A DNA stretch of 64,000 bases. It comes from Desulfocapsaceae bacterium. Its GTDB lineage: Bacteria; Desulfobacterota; Desulfobulbia; Desulfobulbales; Desulfocapsaceae. Below the pieces are notes generated by a model. The model was given only the letters and a program-made list of their open reading frames with translations, had not been told where the DNA came from and searched no databases. Below, piece by piece: positions 44,548 to 53,137 of this stretch. Where the stretch lies: assembly GCA_031292275.1 (NCBI GenBank), contig JARLHL010000062.1, positions 104,678 through 168,677 of the forward strand, in the 5' to 3' direction. Every line of letters starts with the position of its first letter. Positions within the stretch are counted from its first letter, which is position 1. The position numbers and the translations under genes are program-made.

Positions 44548-45467
44548 AAACTGAAAGTAAATTAGAGAAAGTTTTTGCCTCGGGAAATTTGGCCGTTACA
44601 TCCGAATGCGGTCCTCCCCGCGGTTCACTTCCCAACCATGTCAGGGAGAAGGGGAAGTATCTGGAAGGCGTTGTCGATGCCATTAATGTAACCGATAATC
44701 AGACTGCGATGGTACGGATGTCAAGCCTTGCCGCCTCGGTTCTGCTCAAGCAGGAGGGACTCAATCCCCTGTTGCAGATGGTGACCCGCGATCGTAACCG
44801 GTTGGCCATGCAGGCCGATATAATCGGAGCGTATGCCCTCGGCATAGACACTATGCTCTGTCTTTCCGGAGATCACACCCAGTTCGGCGACCATCCTATG
44901 GCTGCCAATGTCCACGATATTGACTCCATCCAGCTCATCCAGATGGTGAAGGCGATGCGGGATGAGGGCAAGTTTCAGGGCGGAGCGGACATCAAAGGTC
45001 CGCCGAAGATGTTTATCGGGGCAGCGGCCAATCCCTTTGCCGATCCATTCGAATTGCGTGTACTGCGGCTTGCTAAAAAAATCGCTGCGGGAGCCGATTT
45101 CATCCAGACCCAGTGTATTTTCAACGTCGATAAATTTGAGAAATGGATGGAGCAGGTACGGGCACATGGTCTGCATAAAAAATGTTATATCATGGCCGGC
45201 GTCACCCCGATGAAATCTGTCGGTGCAGGCCGGTACATGAAAAACAAAGTTCCCGGCATGGATGTACCGCAGGAACTTGTCGACAGGATGGGCGCGGTTC
45301 CGAAGGAAAAACAGCCGGAAGAAGGCATCGCCATTTGTGTTGAAACCATAGAACGGCTGAAAAAAATTGAAGGGGTGGCAGGATTTCACATAATGGCCAT
45401 CGATTGGGAAGAGAAGGTGAAAGAGATTGTTGATAGAGCAGGGCTTCTCCCCAGGCCTCAGGTATAA
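44544..45467 (+). CDS. metF: 5,10-methylenetetrahydrofolate reductase
   Basis: The 307-residue TIM-barrel protein has the MetF features: TSECGPPRG with the catalytic Glu at the N-terminus, RDRNRLAMQADIIGAYALGI, LCLSGDH, and ADFIQTQCIFNVDKF with the conserved Gln. The enzyme interconverts methylene- and methyl-tetrahydrofolate, the methyl branch of the Wood-Ljungdahl pathway. It should take or give electrons through MetV-MvhD-HdrA. In a sulfate reducer the pathway may run toward acetate oxidation or CO2 fixation; the sequence does not say which. The upstream frame extends 19 codons into metV, but the ATG at 44544 overlapping TGA is the natural start. Confidence 0.93.
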   Translation: MKTESKLEKVFASGNLAVTSECGPPRGSLPNHVREKGKYLEGVVDAINVTDNQTAMVRMSSLAASVLLKQEGLNPLLQMVTRDRNRLAMQADIIGAYALGIDTMLCLSGDHTQFGDHPMAANVHDIDSIQLIQMVKAMRDEGKFQGGADIKGPPKMFIGAAANPFADPFELRVLRLAKKIAAGADFIQTQCIFNVDKFEKWMEQVRAHGLHKKCYIMAGVTPMKSVGAGRYMKNKVPGMDVPQELVDRMGAVPKEKQPEEGIAICVETIERLKKIEGVAGFHIMAIDWEEKVKEIVDRAGLLPRPQV

Positions 45468-45513
45468 AACAACCCGTAATTAAGAATAATTTTATGCAAG
45501 GAGGAGTTGGCGC

Positions 45514-45900
45514 ATGAGCGATAAAAAACTTATATTAGTTGTCGATGACGATCCGGATTTAGTTGAGTCACTGTCTATGAAATTGGAGAGCGAAAACTTC
45601 CGGGTTGCTAAAGCGTATGATGGTATGGAAGGCTGGGACGAGATCAAAAAAGAGCGTCCGGCGCTCATTATTCTCGACGTCATGATGCCCAGAAAAGACG
45701 GATATACACTCTGTAATGAAATAAAAAATTCAGAGGAGTATAAAGGTATAGTTGTAGTCCTGCTGACGGCTGTTGCCGATGCCATCAACTCCACCAATTA
45801 TACCCATATGGGCGGAAAGACAACTTTGGCGGATGATTTTGTCCCTAAACCGATTGATCTGGACAAACTCATGGAAATAGTTAAAGACAATCTGCAATAA
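45514..45900 (+). CDS. Single-domain response regulator (CheY-like)
   Basis: The 128-residue protein is only a receiver: acidic triad D11-D13, phosphoacceptor D55 (ILDVMMPRKDG), Thr in LLTAVAD and Lys in VPKPID. A short insertion with THMGGKTTLADD before the Lys is typical of some adventurous-motility-like receivers. GGAGGAG precedes the ATG. It is encoded between metF and the ACT-like genes and may relay signals from the two kinases downstream. Confidence 0.9.
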   Translation: MSDKKLILVVDDDPDLVESLSMKLESENFRVAKAYDGMEGWDEIKKERPALIILDVMMPRKDGYTLCNEIKNSEEYKGIVVVLLTAVADAINSTNYTHMGGKTTLADDFVPKPIDLDKLMEIVKDNLQ

Positions 45901-45909
45901 ACTCGAACA

Positions 45910-45939
45910 CCGGTCTCTCGCGAGCCTTCGAGAGACCGG
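45910..45939 (+). terminator. Strong stem-loop after the receiver gene
   Basis: CCGGTCTCTCG pairs perfectly with CGAGAGACCGG around an 8-base loop, 10 bases after the stop. Only a weak T content follows, so it may be an attenuator or processing site rather than a full terminator. Confidence 0.6.
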
Positions 45940-46017
45940 AATGTATTTATCCAGCCTATGCGCATGAAGAACGCCTGTTCAGAAGAGATCGGTAAGATGA
46001 AGATCGGAGGACTAAAA

Positions 46018-46497
46018 TTGAGCGAGGAACTGGTTCAATACAACCTGTATCGGAATCTTCCGACCGATCTTGCTCTGCTGCCATTTTTTAGGAGTTTTGC
46101 TGAAAATCGAATCAATCTAACGTTTTTGTCCTTGCGCAACTCAAAGACCGCATCTGTGAGCAGCTTCTGCATATCTTTAACCGATTTTGCCCAAGTTGAA
46201 GAACTGGTGAAGTCGAAAGTATCTGCTGAATGCCGCCTGAAGGTAATTGCCCCGGTTGGGACAATTACAGTCTTTCCGCATAATCACAGTTTTACAATGC
46301 TAGGGCGTGTGATCAGTATATTTGGAAAAGCCCGCATTCCGATCCATGCTCTCTGCACCTCCCTTTCGTCTCTTGCCATCAACACGGACTATCAGCATTT
46401 GGAACAAGCTGTCGAAGAGCTGGAAAAAATCCTTGATCTTCCATTAAATCATGCCCCATTTCGTTCGGAGCTTGACCAGAAAGTGATCTGCCAGTAA
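46018..46497 (+). CDS. ACT-domain-like small protein (first of a pair)
   Basis: The 159-residue protein starts at a TTG with GGAGG seven bases upstream; ATG codons further up lack such a site. The C-terminal half (about 75-150) reads like an ACT regulatory domain of aspartokinase type, with FTMLGRVISIFGKARIPIHA, LAINTDYQHLEQAVEELEKI. The N-terminal half has a similar beta-alpha-beta feel. No kinase or catalytic domain is present. ACT domains bind amino acids or other small ligands. A second ACT-like gene follows 29 bases later. Between a receiver and two kinases, a signal-input role is possible but unproven. Confidence 0.7.
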   Translation: MSEELVQYNLYRNLPTDLALLPFFRSFAENRINLTFLSLRNSKTASVSSFCISLTDFAQVEELVKSKVSAECRLKVIAPVGTITVFPHNHSFTMLGRVISIFGKARIPIHALCTSLSSLAINTDYQHLEQAVEELEKILDLPLNHAPFRSELDQKVICQ

Positions 46498-46526
46498 GCA
46501 GCTTCATAATTCTGCACGGAGACCCT

Positions 46527-47045
46527 ATGGTGGAAACAGCGGCGGTATATTGGGAGTCTAAGGTTCGAATCTATGGTTTTAGGGAAAAAATCGGCCTTTC
46601 GTTGTTCACAATTATCTTTCCAATGAATCGTCTTGACTATTGGGGAACGCACATCCAGACCATGGCGGAAGAAGAAGGCGTCTTCGACCTGGTCTTTTCC
46701 CAGGAAATGGTTGGCGAATGTATACAATTAGGCATGGTTTTCGAAGAGAATGCCGGTGGTTTTCATCGACAGCTGCTTGAGCGTGCAGCAAAAAACGAAG
46801 ACCAAACCTCTCTGACAGGTACCTTGCCTGTTGAGATGCTCTCTTTTCATGGCCCGCATTTTCAGGATCGGTATGGTATAGCAAGTGCGGCATTTGATGC
46901 ATTGGAGAAGGCAGATTTTGAGGTTCTTGCTTCAGGATGTACGGGAACCAGTGTGTACATCGTCCTTCCGGAGAATATTGCCCGGCCTGCAGTAGAACAC
47001 CTTACCAAAACCTTTATAATTCCTCAGGCTGATCATTCCTTATAA
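46527..47045 (+). CDS. ACT-domain-like small protein (second of a pair)
   Basis: A 172-residue protein resembling its neighbour. The C-terminal half (about 100-165) has the ACT pattern SFHGPHFQDRYGIASAAFDA, FEVLASGCTGTSVYIVLPEN, with the typical helix after the Arg/Tyr-Gly-Ile turn. The N-terminal half has GLSLFTIIFPMNRLDYWG. It lacks any catalytic domain. The pair probably forms a hetero- or homodimeric ligand-binding unit. Start ATG follows a GGAGAC site. Confidence 0.68.
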   Translation: MVETAAVYWESKVRIYGFREKIGLSLFTIIFPMNRLDYWGTHIQTMAEEEGVFDLVFSQEMVGECIQLGMVFEENAGGFHRQLLERAAKNEDQTSLTGTLPVEMLSFHGPHFQDRYGIASAAFDALEKADFEVLASGCTGTSVYIVLPENIARPAVEHLTKTFIIPQADHSL

Positions 47046-47133
47046 AGATCTGAGTGGCACAGGTTGGGTCTTCTGGCCTCCCTGCCGTGGGGTCCCGTTG
47101 AAAATGTAGGCATGCGTGAGAGGGTATTTAGAA

Positions 47134-48630
47134 ATGGTACTCATTGAAAAAGATTTTGATTGGAGGTTGCGGGTCTTCGACTCTATGTCGTTTCCGACCC
47201 TTATCCTGGCCCCTGATAAGACCATTATCGCGGCAAACGAGATTTTTCTGAAGCAGATCGATGAGAGACAACCCAACATTATTGGAAAAACCTGTAAGGA
47301 GATCTTTCGAAAGCATTTCCCCCATCAATATTTCCCTTGCTCCGATATGGAATGCCCGTTGCTCAAGACCATTGAATTCAAGACGGGACAGTCTATTCTT
47401 TTAAAATTTAAAGACCCTGAGGGAAGGGATCGATGGGAGGATCGGGTCTTTTCTCCGATTCTTGGTGATGATGGTGAAGTCAAATACATCATCGAAAGCT
47501 TTCGTGATGTCACCCGGGTGAAGACACTGGAAAAGATGTACAGCGGTGTCTGGGAGTTGATTGATAAGGTCGTTCAGACTTCTGTTCAGGCAATCATTGC
47601 TGCCGACCGGAGCGGCACGATTATTTTGATGAACCATGCGGCCGAAAATCTTTTCGGGTATTCACTTACAGATACCAGAAAATTAAATATCGAAGAGTTC
47701 TACCCCCAGGGCATCGCCCGGGAAATCATGAAAAAACTGCGTGATGAGAATTTAGGGGGGAAGGGAAAACTGCCGCTCACTATAGTCGATATCGTCACAA
47801 CAAATGGTTTAGTCGTCCCGGTGGAGATGACTGCGGCAATCATATACGAGGATGACAGAGAAGCTGCAACTGCAGCGATATTTAACGATTTAAGAGAAAA
47901 ACAGGCCGTAGAGAAAAAATTATTCGAAACACAAAGCCAACTTATCCAATCCGAGAAGATGGCTTCCCTGGGGAGATTGGCGGCTGGTGTTGCCCATGAG
48001 ATTAACAATCCACTGACAAGCATCCTGCTGTATGGAAATATGATGCGGGAAAAACTGGAAAAGAATCATCCATTACGAAAGAACCTGGAGTATGTCTTGG
48101 AAGATGCCGGGCGATGTAAGGAGATCGTCAAGAATCTTCTCGCCTACAGCAGACAGACGAACCCGACCCGGCAGGTTTTTGAACTCAACAAGTTGGTGGA
48201 AGAGAGCCTCAGTCTTATTCATGATCAGAAGCTATTTATGCATGTAACGATTGTGAAAAAGCTCTCCGGTGATCCGATTCTCATTAACGCGGATATGAAC
48301 CAGCTTTGTCAGATTGTGATCAACTTGATCATAAATGCCTTGGATGCGATGGAAGGGAAGGGTGTCCTGACATTCAGGGTCTATCAGGAAGAAGAAACAC
48401 AGAAGGCCTATCTTGAGGTCGTCGATACCGGTTGCGGAATACCTGAGGAGCACATATCTAAGATCTTCGATCCTTTTTTCACCACAAAAGAACTCGGCAA
48501 AGGTACCGGACTCGGTTTGAGTATGGCGTATGGAATAATGGAGGAAAATCGTGGAAGTATTTCAGTAAAGCAGACAGGTTCCACGGGGACCACCATCCTC
48601 CTGGAGTTGCCGTTAACTACAATGTATTAA
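47134..48630 (+). CDS. PAS-PAS sensor histidine kinase
   Basis: The 498-residue kinase has a first PAS domain (1-130) with a Cys cluster at C54, C69 and C74 (TCKEIF, PCSDMECPLL), a second PAS domain (about 140-255), a HisKA domain with H288 in AAGVAHEINNPL, and a HATPase with NLIINALDAM, DTGCGIPEE and GTGLGLS. It has no membrane segment, so it senses a cytoplasmic signal. The Cys cluster resembles that in the PAS domain of the sigma-54 activator at 36 kb. AGAGGG lies nine bases before the ATG at 47134. The partner may be the receiver at 45.5 kb or the hybrid protein downstream. Confidence 0.9.
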   Translation: MVLIEKDFDWRLRVFDSMSFPTLILAPDKTIIAANEIFLKQIDERQPNIIGKTCKEIFRKHFPHQYFPCSDMECPLLKTIEFKTGQSILLKFKDPEGRDRWEDRVFSPILGDDGEVKYIIESFRDVTRVKTLEKMYSGVWELIDKVVQTSVQAIIAADRSGTIILMNHAAENLFGYSLTDTRKLNIEEFYPQGIAREIMKKLRDENLGGKGKLPLTIVDIVTTNGLVVPVEMTAAIIYEDDREAATAAIFNDLREKQAVEKKLFETQSQLIQSEKMASLGRLAAGVAHEINNPLTSILLYGNMMREKLEKNHPLRKNLEYVLEDAGRCKEIVKNLLAYSRQTNPTRQVFELNKLVEESLSLIHDQKLFMHVTIVKKLSGDPILINADMNQLCQIVINLIINALDAMEGKGVLTFRVYQEEETQKAYLEVVDTGCGIPEEHISKIFDPFFTTKELGKGTGLGLSMAYGIMEENRGSISVKQTGSTGTTILLELPLTTMY

Positions 48631-48676
48631 AAATATTCTCTGCTTATCAATCGGATAATGAAGGATCAGAATAGAA

Positions 48677-50164
48677 ATGAACGATGGTGTATTAACGAGC
48701 ACTGATTTTCTCCCCCAGATTCTTGTGGTGGATGATGAAGAACGGATCAGAGAGGGTTGTCAGATGGTTCTCTCTGAACTTAATTATAAAGTGGATACCG
48801 CTGCTGACGGGGCCCAGGGATTGCGGATGATCAAGATGAGGCATTATGATATCATCTTACTTGATCTGATGATGCCGATGATATCAGGTTTTGATGTCCT
48901 CACCAAGGTTCGTGATCTGCATCCTGATACCGTGGTTATCGTAATTACGGGCTATGCAACGATAGAACATTCTATTGAGGCGATGAAAAAAGGGGCCTTT
49001 GATTTCATCCCCAAACCCTTTGATCCTGAGCAGCTGCGAGCTGTTGTAGCTAAGGCGATTAAATACACCCGTGCTTTACAGGATATTGCCGACAGCCGGT
49101 CCCGATTGCGGATGGTAGTCAATTGTTTAACAGATGGTGTCATGATTACCGATGACCATAAACGCATCGTTCTGGCTAACCATGCGTTTCAACATATGAT
49201 CGGTCACCATGGAGATAGCCTGATTGGCCATAACATTTGCAAATGCATTGCCGATGAAACACTCAGCCAGATGATAGACCAGGCCCTCTCCGTGCCCATA
49301 GAAACCTCTCTTGAAATAACGAAAGAACTCATCCTGAACGGAGCCGACGAGCGGATTCTCAGTTCTCGATGCTCTCCGTTTCGAGGCAGGACCGGTGTCA
49401 ACCTCGGAACTATCACCGTCCTTCACGATATTACAGCCCTGAAAAAAATCGATCAGATGAAATCGGATTTTGTATCAATGGTTTCCCATGAAATACGCAG
49501 CCCGATGAATTCACTGCTGATGCAGATCAAGATCATTCTTGATGGCCTTGCCGGGGACATAACCGATAAGCAACACGAAATTCTGGAGCGGGCATCCGGG
49601 AAGATATTGAACCTGATTGATCTGGTCTCTGAACTTCTTGACCTGGCCAGAATTGAATCGGGGCTGATCACCAATGAAAAAGAGACCATTGCGATGCAGG
49701 AACTCCTGGCAGAGCAGGTCACCTTTCACAGGGCTGGAGCGCAGGGGAAAAATATCGAGATCAGCCTTGAGACAAACGTTGACCTTCCTTCAATTCTTGC
49801 CAACCGCCAGGGGATGGACGAGGTGTTCACAAATCTGATCACCAATGCGATAAAATACTCGCCTGAAGGCAGCACAATCAATGTCTCAACAGGAGTTGAA
49901 AACGGATATCTAAACGTTATTATCCGCGACACTGGCTACGGCATTCCAAGCGAGGATCTTAATAGGATTTTTACCCGGTTCTATCGGGTGAAAGACAAGC
50001 AGACGCGCGAGATACATGGAACCGGCTTAGGTCTTGCGATAGTGAAAAGTATTGTTGAAGCCCATCATGGCAATATCAAAGTTGAAAGCGAAATCGGACG
50101 AGGCACAGCCTTCACAGTGATTTTACCTCTTCCCGAATTAGGCAACACCGATTCAATGGAGTAG
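48677..50164 (+). CDS. Receiver-PAS-histidine kinase hybrid
   Basis: The 495-residue protein starts with a receiver (phosphoacceptor D63 in LLDLMMPMISG), then a PAS domain (about 145-260), a HisKA domain with the His in MVSHEIRSPMNSLL and a HATPase with NLITNAIKYSPEGS, DTGYGIPSEDL and GTGLGLAIVKS. It is cytoplasmic. The receiver-first order suggests it is controlled by the upstream kinase and then passes phosphate on. It lies 46 bases after the PAS-PAS kinase and ends the signal-transduction block that follows the MetVF genes. Confidence 0.92.
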   Translation: MNDGVLTSTDFLPQILVVDDEERIREGCQMVLSELNYKVDTAADGAQGLRMIKMRHYDIILLDLMMPMISGFDVLTKVRDLHPDTVVIVITGYATIEHSIEAMKKGAFDFIPKPFDPEQLRAVVAKAIKYTRALQDIADSRSRLRMVVNCLTDGVMITDDHKRIVLANHAFQHMIGHHGDSLIGHNICKCIADETLSQMIDQALSVPIETSLEITKELILNGADERILSSRCSPFRGRTGVNLGTITVLHDITALKKIDQMKSDFVSMVSHEIRSPMNSLLMQIKIILDGLAGDITDKQHEILERASGKILNLIDLVSELLDLARIESGLITNEKETIAMQELLAEQVTFHRAGAQGKNIEISLETNVDLPSILANRQGMDEVFTNLITNAIKYSPEGSTINVSTGVENGYLNVIIRDTGYGIPSEDLNRIFTRFYRVKDKQTREIHGTGLGLAIVKSIVEAHHGNIKVESEIGRGTAFTVILPLPELGNTDSME

Positions 50165-50239
50165 GTTTTCCTTTAAAGGCCTTCGCGGAATTAATCAGCG
50201 AGGTTCAATCGTTTTTTTGCAAAATTGATGTAACTCAAC

Positions 50240-50273
50240 CTCATACGGGCTGCTCGCTCAGCGCCTGTATGAG
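50240..50273. repeat. Near-perfect 11-bp inverted repeat
   Basis: CTCATACGGGC and GCCTGTATGAG pair with one G-T wobble around a 12-base loop (TGCTCGCTCAGC). It lies between the hybrid kinase and a short hypothetical gene. It could be a terminator without a T-run, or part of the mobile-element remnant that follows. Confidence 0.5.
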
Positions 50274-50308
50274 AAACTTAACTCGTCATTGGATTCTAAG
50301 CGTAAAAA

Positions 50309-50662
50309 ATGTCCGATTTAAAAAAACGACAAGATATGATTGACGCGGCGGTATTTATTAATCAGGCTATGATGGAAATATCTCACACTCGCTGCAATTA
50401 CGCAAATGATCCCTTTAAGTTTTCGGCACTCACCTCAGGACACATTCGCCTTCATATCCTCTATTTGCAAATGGCCCAAGCCATAGCCAGTTCAGAAGAC
50501 AATATTTTCACCACTGCCACAACTGTGCTCGAGAACAACATTCAAACACTTAACGACGTTGAGAATTCGCTTAAGTCAATAGTGGAAGATAGAGATACAG
50601 TTGCAAGTATCGTACTTAATATAAGAACCGTAGCAAAATTCATCGCTAAACTTGGGGATTAG
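50309..50662 (+). CDS. Hypothetical helical protein, 117 aa
   Basis: I do not recognise this protein. It is AT-richer than its neighbours, has no clear ribosome site (CTAAGCGTAAAAAATG), and looks largely helical with a single Cys. No catalytic motif or membrane segment is seen. It sits between a strong inverted repeat and a broken P4-type integrase, so it may be cargo of a former mobile element. Confidence 0.5.
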   Translation: MSDLKKRQDMIDAAVFINQAMMEISHTRCNYANDPFKFSALTSGHIRLHILYLQMAQAIASSEDNIFTTATTVLENNIQTLNDVENSLKSIVEDRDTVASIVLNIRTVAKFIAKLGD

Positions 50663-50699
50663 CATAACAATAACTGCATGGGTCTCGGCTTATAATTTA

Positions 50700-51050
50700 C
50701 TTCGTGGTCCGGAAATAAGAGCGTTACAGAAGTGGCCCGGTATGCTTTAACGTAGGCCGTTGCACATTCAGCAAAGGATTTTGTCCTTGCCGCTTCCGGT
50801 CTCAAATTTTCCCGTTTCGTTTTGCGTTCAGCAATCGGATTAAACATATCAAGAATCCGTTTACGGTCTTTTTCACGATTTTCGGCAAGGTGTCATCAGG
50901 AAAACAGCCTAGGTGACCAATATTGCATCGTTTTGTTTTAATCATTGTGCGTGAAACCCATGTGCTCGAACTTCCAGCCATACGAAAGCAAAAACCATCT
51001 GCATCCCCAGCAGCGTGACGAGCATCTTCTAATCTGATGGCATTTACCCA
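50700..51050 (-). pseudogene. Remnant of a P4-type tyrosine integrase (frameshifted, C-terminus missing)
   Basis: On the minus strand from about 51040 the sequence reads DADGFCFRMAGSSSTW, then CNIGHLGCFPDDTL, matching the DUF4102 N-terminal domain of P4-like integrases. A one-base frameshift near 50888 shifts into LAENREKDRKRILDMFNPIA and ERKTKR, then SFAECATAYVKAYRA, the start of the core-binding domain. Similarity then ends near 50730; the catalytic Arg/His/Tyr domain is absent. The coding frame is thus doubly broken. It marks an old integration event; the nearest identified tRNA gene in this window is far away. Confidence 0.7.
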
Positions 51051-51145
51051 TTTTTCATCGTATAGACAGGGAATCCACTGTTTTCAGGCAATGGTTGCCC
51101 GGCTTATTGCTGCTGCATTGCCCAATACCCAACAGGAGACCTGAC

Positions 51146-51976
51146 ATGGCACTTTCCGTGGTGGATCTGTATAGGACTATTCTTCCCAAAACCAACTGCA
51201 GGGATTGCGGATTCCCGACCTGCCTGGCCTTTGCCAGCATGGTTGTGTCCGAAAAACACCCCCTGAAAGATTGTCTTCACATTCCCCCTGATATCCTGGC
51301 CCGCTGTGAGGAGGAACTGGCCAGACAGTATGCCGAAGGCAAATGGTTGAAGAAGGATCTGGCCGATGAGGCGCTGAAATGGGCCAGGAGCCGGGCCGCA
51401 TCCATGGCCGTCAGCGATCTGCCCGAGAGGATAGGGGGAGATCTGGTGCAGGACGGCCAAGTAACGGGGCTGCGTCTGCCCTATTTTTCCGATTATCTGG
51501 ACATTGTTGGTACGACGGTCAGGCGATCAGACGGCACTGAGCTGACTCGACTCGAGCAGGTCTTTATCCTCAATCATCTGGCCCAGGGCGGCAGGGCAAT
51601 GCCCACAGGCCGCTGGAAGGGTTTTGTTGAGTTTCCCAATACCGTCTCAAAACTGGTGTCGATGAAGGCTCAGGTGGAAGAGCCTTTGGTCAAATGTTTC
51701 ACCGGCAAGAGGGAAGTGCTGCAAGAACGGGCCATGCAACTTGGCGCCATCCCTCTGGCGATGGATGAAGGCTCAGCCGATGTGGCGGTCCTCTTCTCCC
51801 CGTTGCCCAGGGTCCCGGTCGCCCTGCTGTTCTGGGATGCACCGCCGGGAGAGGGCTTTCAGGCCCAGGTCAAGCTGATGTTCGACGAGACCATCCTGGA
51901 ACATCTGGATATCGAATCGATTGTCTTTTTAAGCGAACGGATCCGGCTGATGCTCTGTGACGGCGTCAGTTGTTAG
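51146..51976 (+). CDS. DUF3786 protein with N-terminal Fe-S motif
   Basis: The 276-residue protein begins with a four-Cys motif NCRDCGFPTCLAFA and a further Cys in LKDCLHI, like the [4Fe-4S] domain of corrinoid Fe-S protein subunits and related anaerobe proteins. The rest resembles DUF3786, with LEQVFILNHLAQGG and the C-terminal FDETILEHLDIESIVFLSERI. These proteins are common in anaerobes with Wood-Ljungdahl-type metabolism; the function is not known to me. AGGAG lies eight bases before the ATG at 51146, so the longer open frame upstream is not used. Confidence 0.82.
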   Translation: MALSVVDLYRTILPKTNCRDCGFPTCLAFASMVVSEKHPLKDCLHIPPDILARCEEELARQYAEGKWLKKDLADEALKWARSRAASMAVSDLPERIGGDLVQDGQVTGLRLPYFSDYLDIVGTTVRRSDGTELTRLEQVFILNHLAQGGRAMPTGRWKGFVEFPNTVSKLVSMKAQVEEPLVKCFTGKREVLQERAMQLGAIPLAMDEGSADVAVLFSPLPRVPVALLFWDAPPGEGFQAQVKLMFDETILEHLDIESIVFLSERIRLMLCDGVSC

Positions 51977-52316
51977 TTCCGCAGGGTCCTTGCATCCTGC
52001 AGTTGCCAGAAGAGAAATGACCTGGAAGGGGAATGGTTCCGGAGGCAGTCCGGTTTTTCTGAAAGGCCCGGACGGAATGTATTGGGGGGCAGACCTGCAG
52101 ACCGGACATTTTTGTTTTTTTAGCAATATGTATCTGGTCGGGGGCAAGTCGGTTTTATCCCCAAGGCCTTATGGTTGTCCCTGATTTGAAAATCAATCCG
52201 ACCCCATTTCCTTCTAACCAGCATGGCTGGACCGGAATGACCAGCCTCAACAAAACATAAAAGCTCGTCATTTCAGTATGGCCTGGCCAGCATCATAACG
52301 AGACTTTCATATAAAC
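51977..52316. other. Intergenic region with one dispersed repeat copy
   Basis: About 340 bases between convergent genes. The part at 52217-52290 is repeat copy 5. The rest contains an open frame (51957-52184) overlapping the upstream gene, with no ribosome site or recognisable content. No terminator is obvious. Confidence 0.45.
52217..52290 (+). repeat. Dispersed intergenic repeat, copy 5
   Basis: ACCAGCATGGCTGGACCGGA, CCAGCCTCAACAAAACATAA and AAGCTCGTCATTTCAGTATG follow the consensus order. Confidence 0.7.
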
Positions 52317-52730
52317 CTATCTGTTCAGAGTCTGCAGATACTGACCGAATTTCTGGTCCTCAATCTGGATATGGAGCAGGAGCCAGTTTTTCATAAGGGA
52401 GAGCAGCGCTGAATTGAGAATAATATCACCCTCTTCTACTGTCCTGTTCTTTTCGTAGATCATGTTGTTGAATTCCTTGTGGAGCCGCCAGTGGCTATGG
52501 GCCTCCGGATAGGCGGTTTCTCTCATTAGATCTTCTTCGCTGCTGAAATGGAAGTTTGTATAATCCAATATCTCCTTGAGTGTGGATTTCTGTACTGCAT
52601 CCAGGTTGACGTCGGCATCGGAGAGAACGGCTTTATGTAATCGGTTAAATATTCTGACCCATTTGAGGTGCTGTGTGTCGATCAGTTCATTGCCAATATC
52701 CCAGGCTGGGTCCCATATAATATCGTCCAT
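52317..52730 (-). CDS. Bacteriohemerythrin
   Basis: The 137-residue protein has the hemerythrin di-iron ligand pattern: IDTQHLKW near residue 18, FHFSSEEDLM with His and Glu (about 57-63), HSHWRLHKEF and the C-terminal LHIQIEDQKF (His and Asp). Bacterial hemerythrins bind O2 reversibly and may supply or scavenge it; in anaerobes they are linked to oxygen protection. It stands alone on the minus strand. Length is normal. Confidence 0.92.
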   Translation of the reverse strand: MDDIIWDPAWDIGNELIDTQHLKWVRIFNRLHKAVLSDADVNLDAVQKSTLKEILDYTNFHFSSEEDLMRETAYPEAHSHWRLHKEFNNMIYEKNRTVEEGDIILNSALLSLMKNWLLLHIQIEDQKFGQYLQTLNR

Positions 52731-53137
52731 ATCTCATACCATCTGAAGTTTTCTCTTGGTCACTGGCGGCCATAATCCGCATAAAGAGTATAGCAGTTTT
52801 CTCGCCCGCGTTCCAGCATGTTGAAAAGAAAACCATCAATTGAATGCCGACAGAATCTCAAAGAAAATATCTCTTTTGATTCTGCCGGCCATGAATGTCC
52901 AGTTGTCCTGAAAACCCGGTGGAGGCCGGCAAGGGCGGCCAGGTTATTTCAGTCCCCTCCCGTTAAAATGTCAATTGATTATTAGATGAATGCTGAAGAT
53001 ACGTTCAATAATATCTTTATGGTGGATTCTATGGCATGCAATTTATATGAAAATCTTCCAAGAACTTGGTCCTTGCCATGCCGGAGAGAGAAGCTTGCAC
53101 AATCCGTTGATCCCGACCCAGCCATGGTGCTTTAAGA
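52731..53137. other. Intergenic region with a diverged repeat copy
   Basis: About 400 bases upstream of the hemerythrin gene and downstream of the dehydrogenase. It contains the presumed hemerythrin promoter near 52740-52830 and the diverged repeat copy 6 (53068-53131). Otherwise I see nothing. Confidence 0.45.
53068..53131 (-). repeat. Dispersed intergenic repeat, copy 6 (diverged)
   Basis: On the minus strand it reads GCACCATGGCTGGGTCGGGA, then GCAAGCTTCTCTCTCCGGCA and TGGCAAGG. The end blocks match the consensus; the middle is diverged. Confidence 0.5.

Noticed and set aside
50231..50300. Possible integron attC site before the 117-aa gene
   Set aside because: The inverted repeat and the ACTTAACTC stretch look attC-like, but the terminal core sites RYYYAAC and GTTRRRY are not matched and no integron integrase is present; the nearby integrase remnant is P4-type.
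51957..52184. 75-aa open frame overlapping the DUF3786 gene end
   Set aside because: Overlaps a supported gene, has no ribosome site and no recognisable motif.
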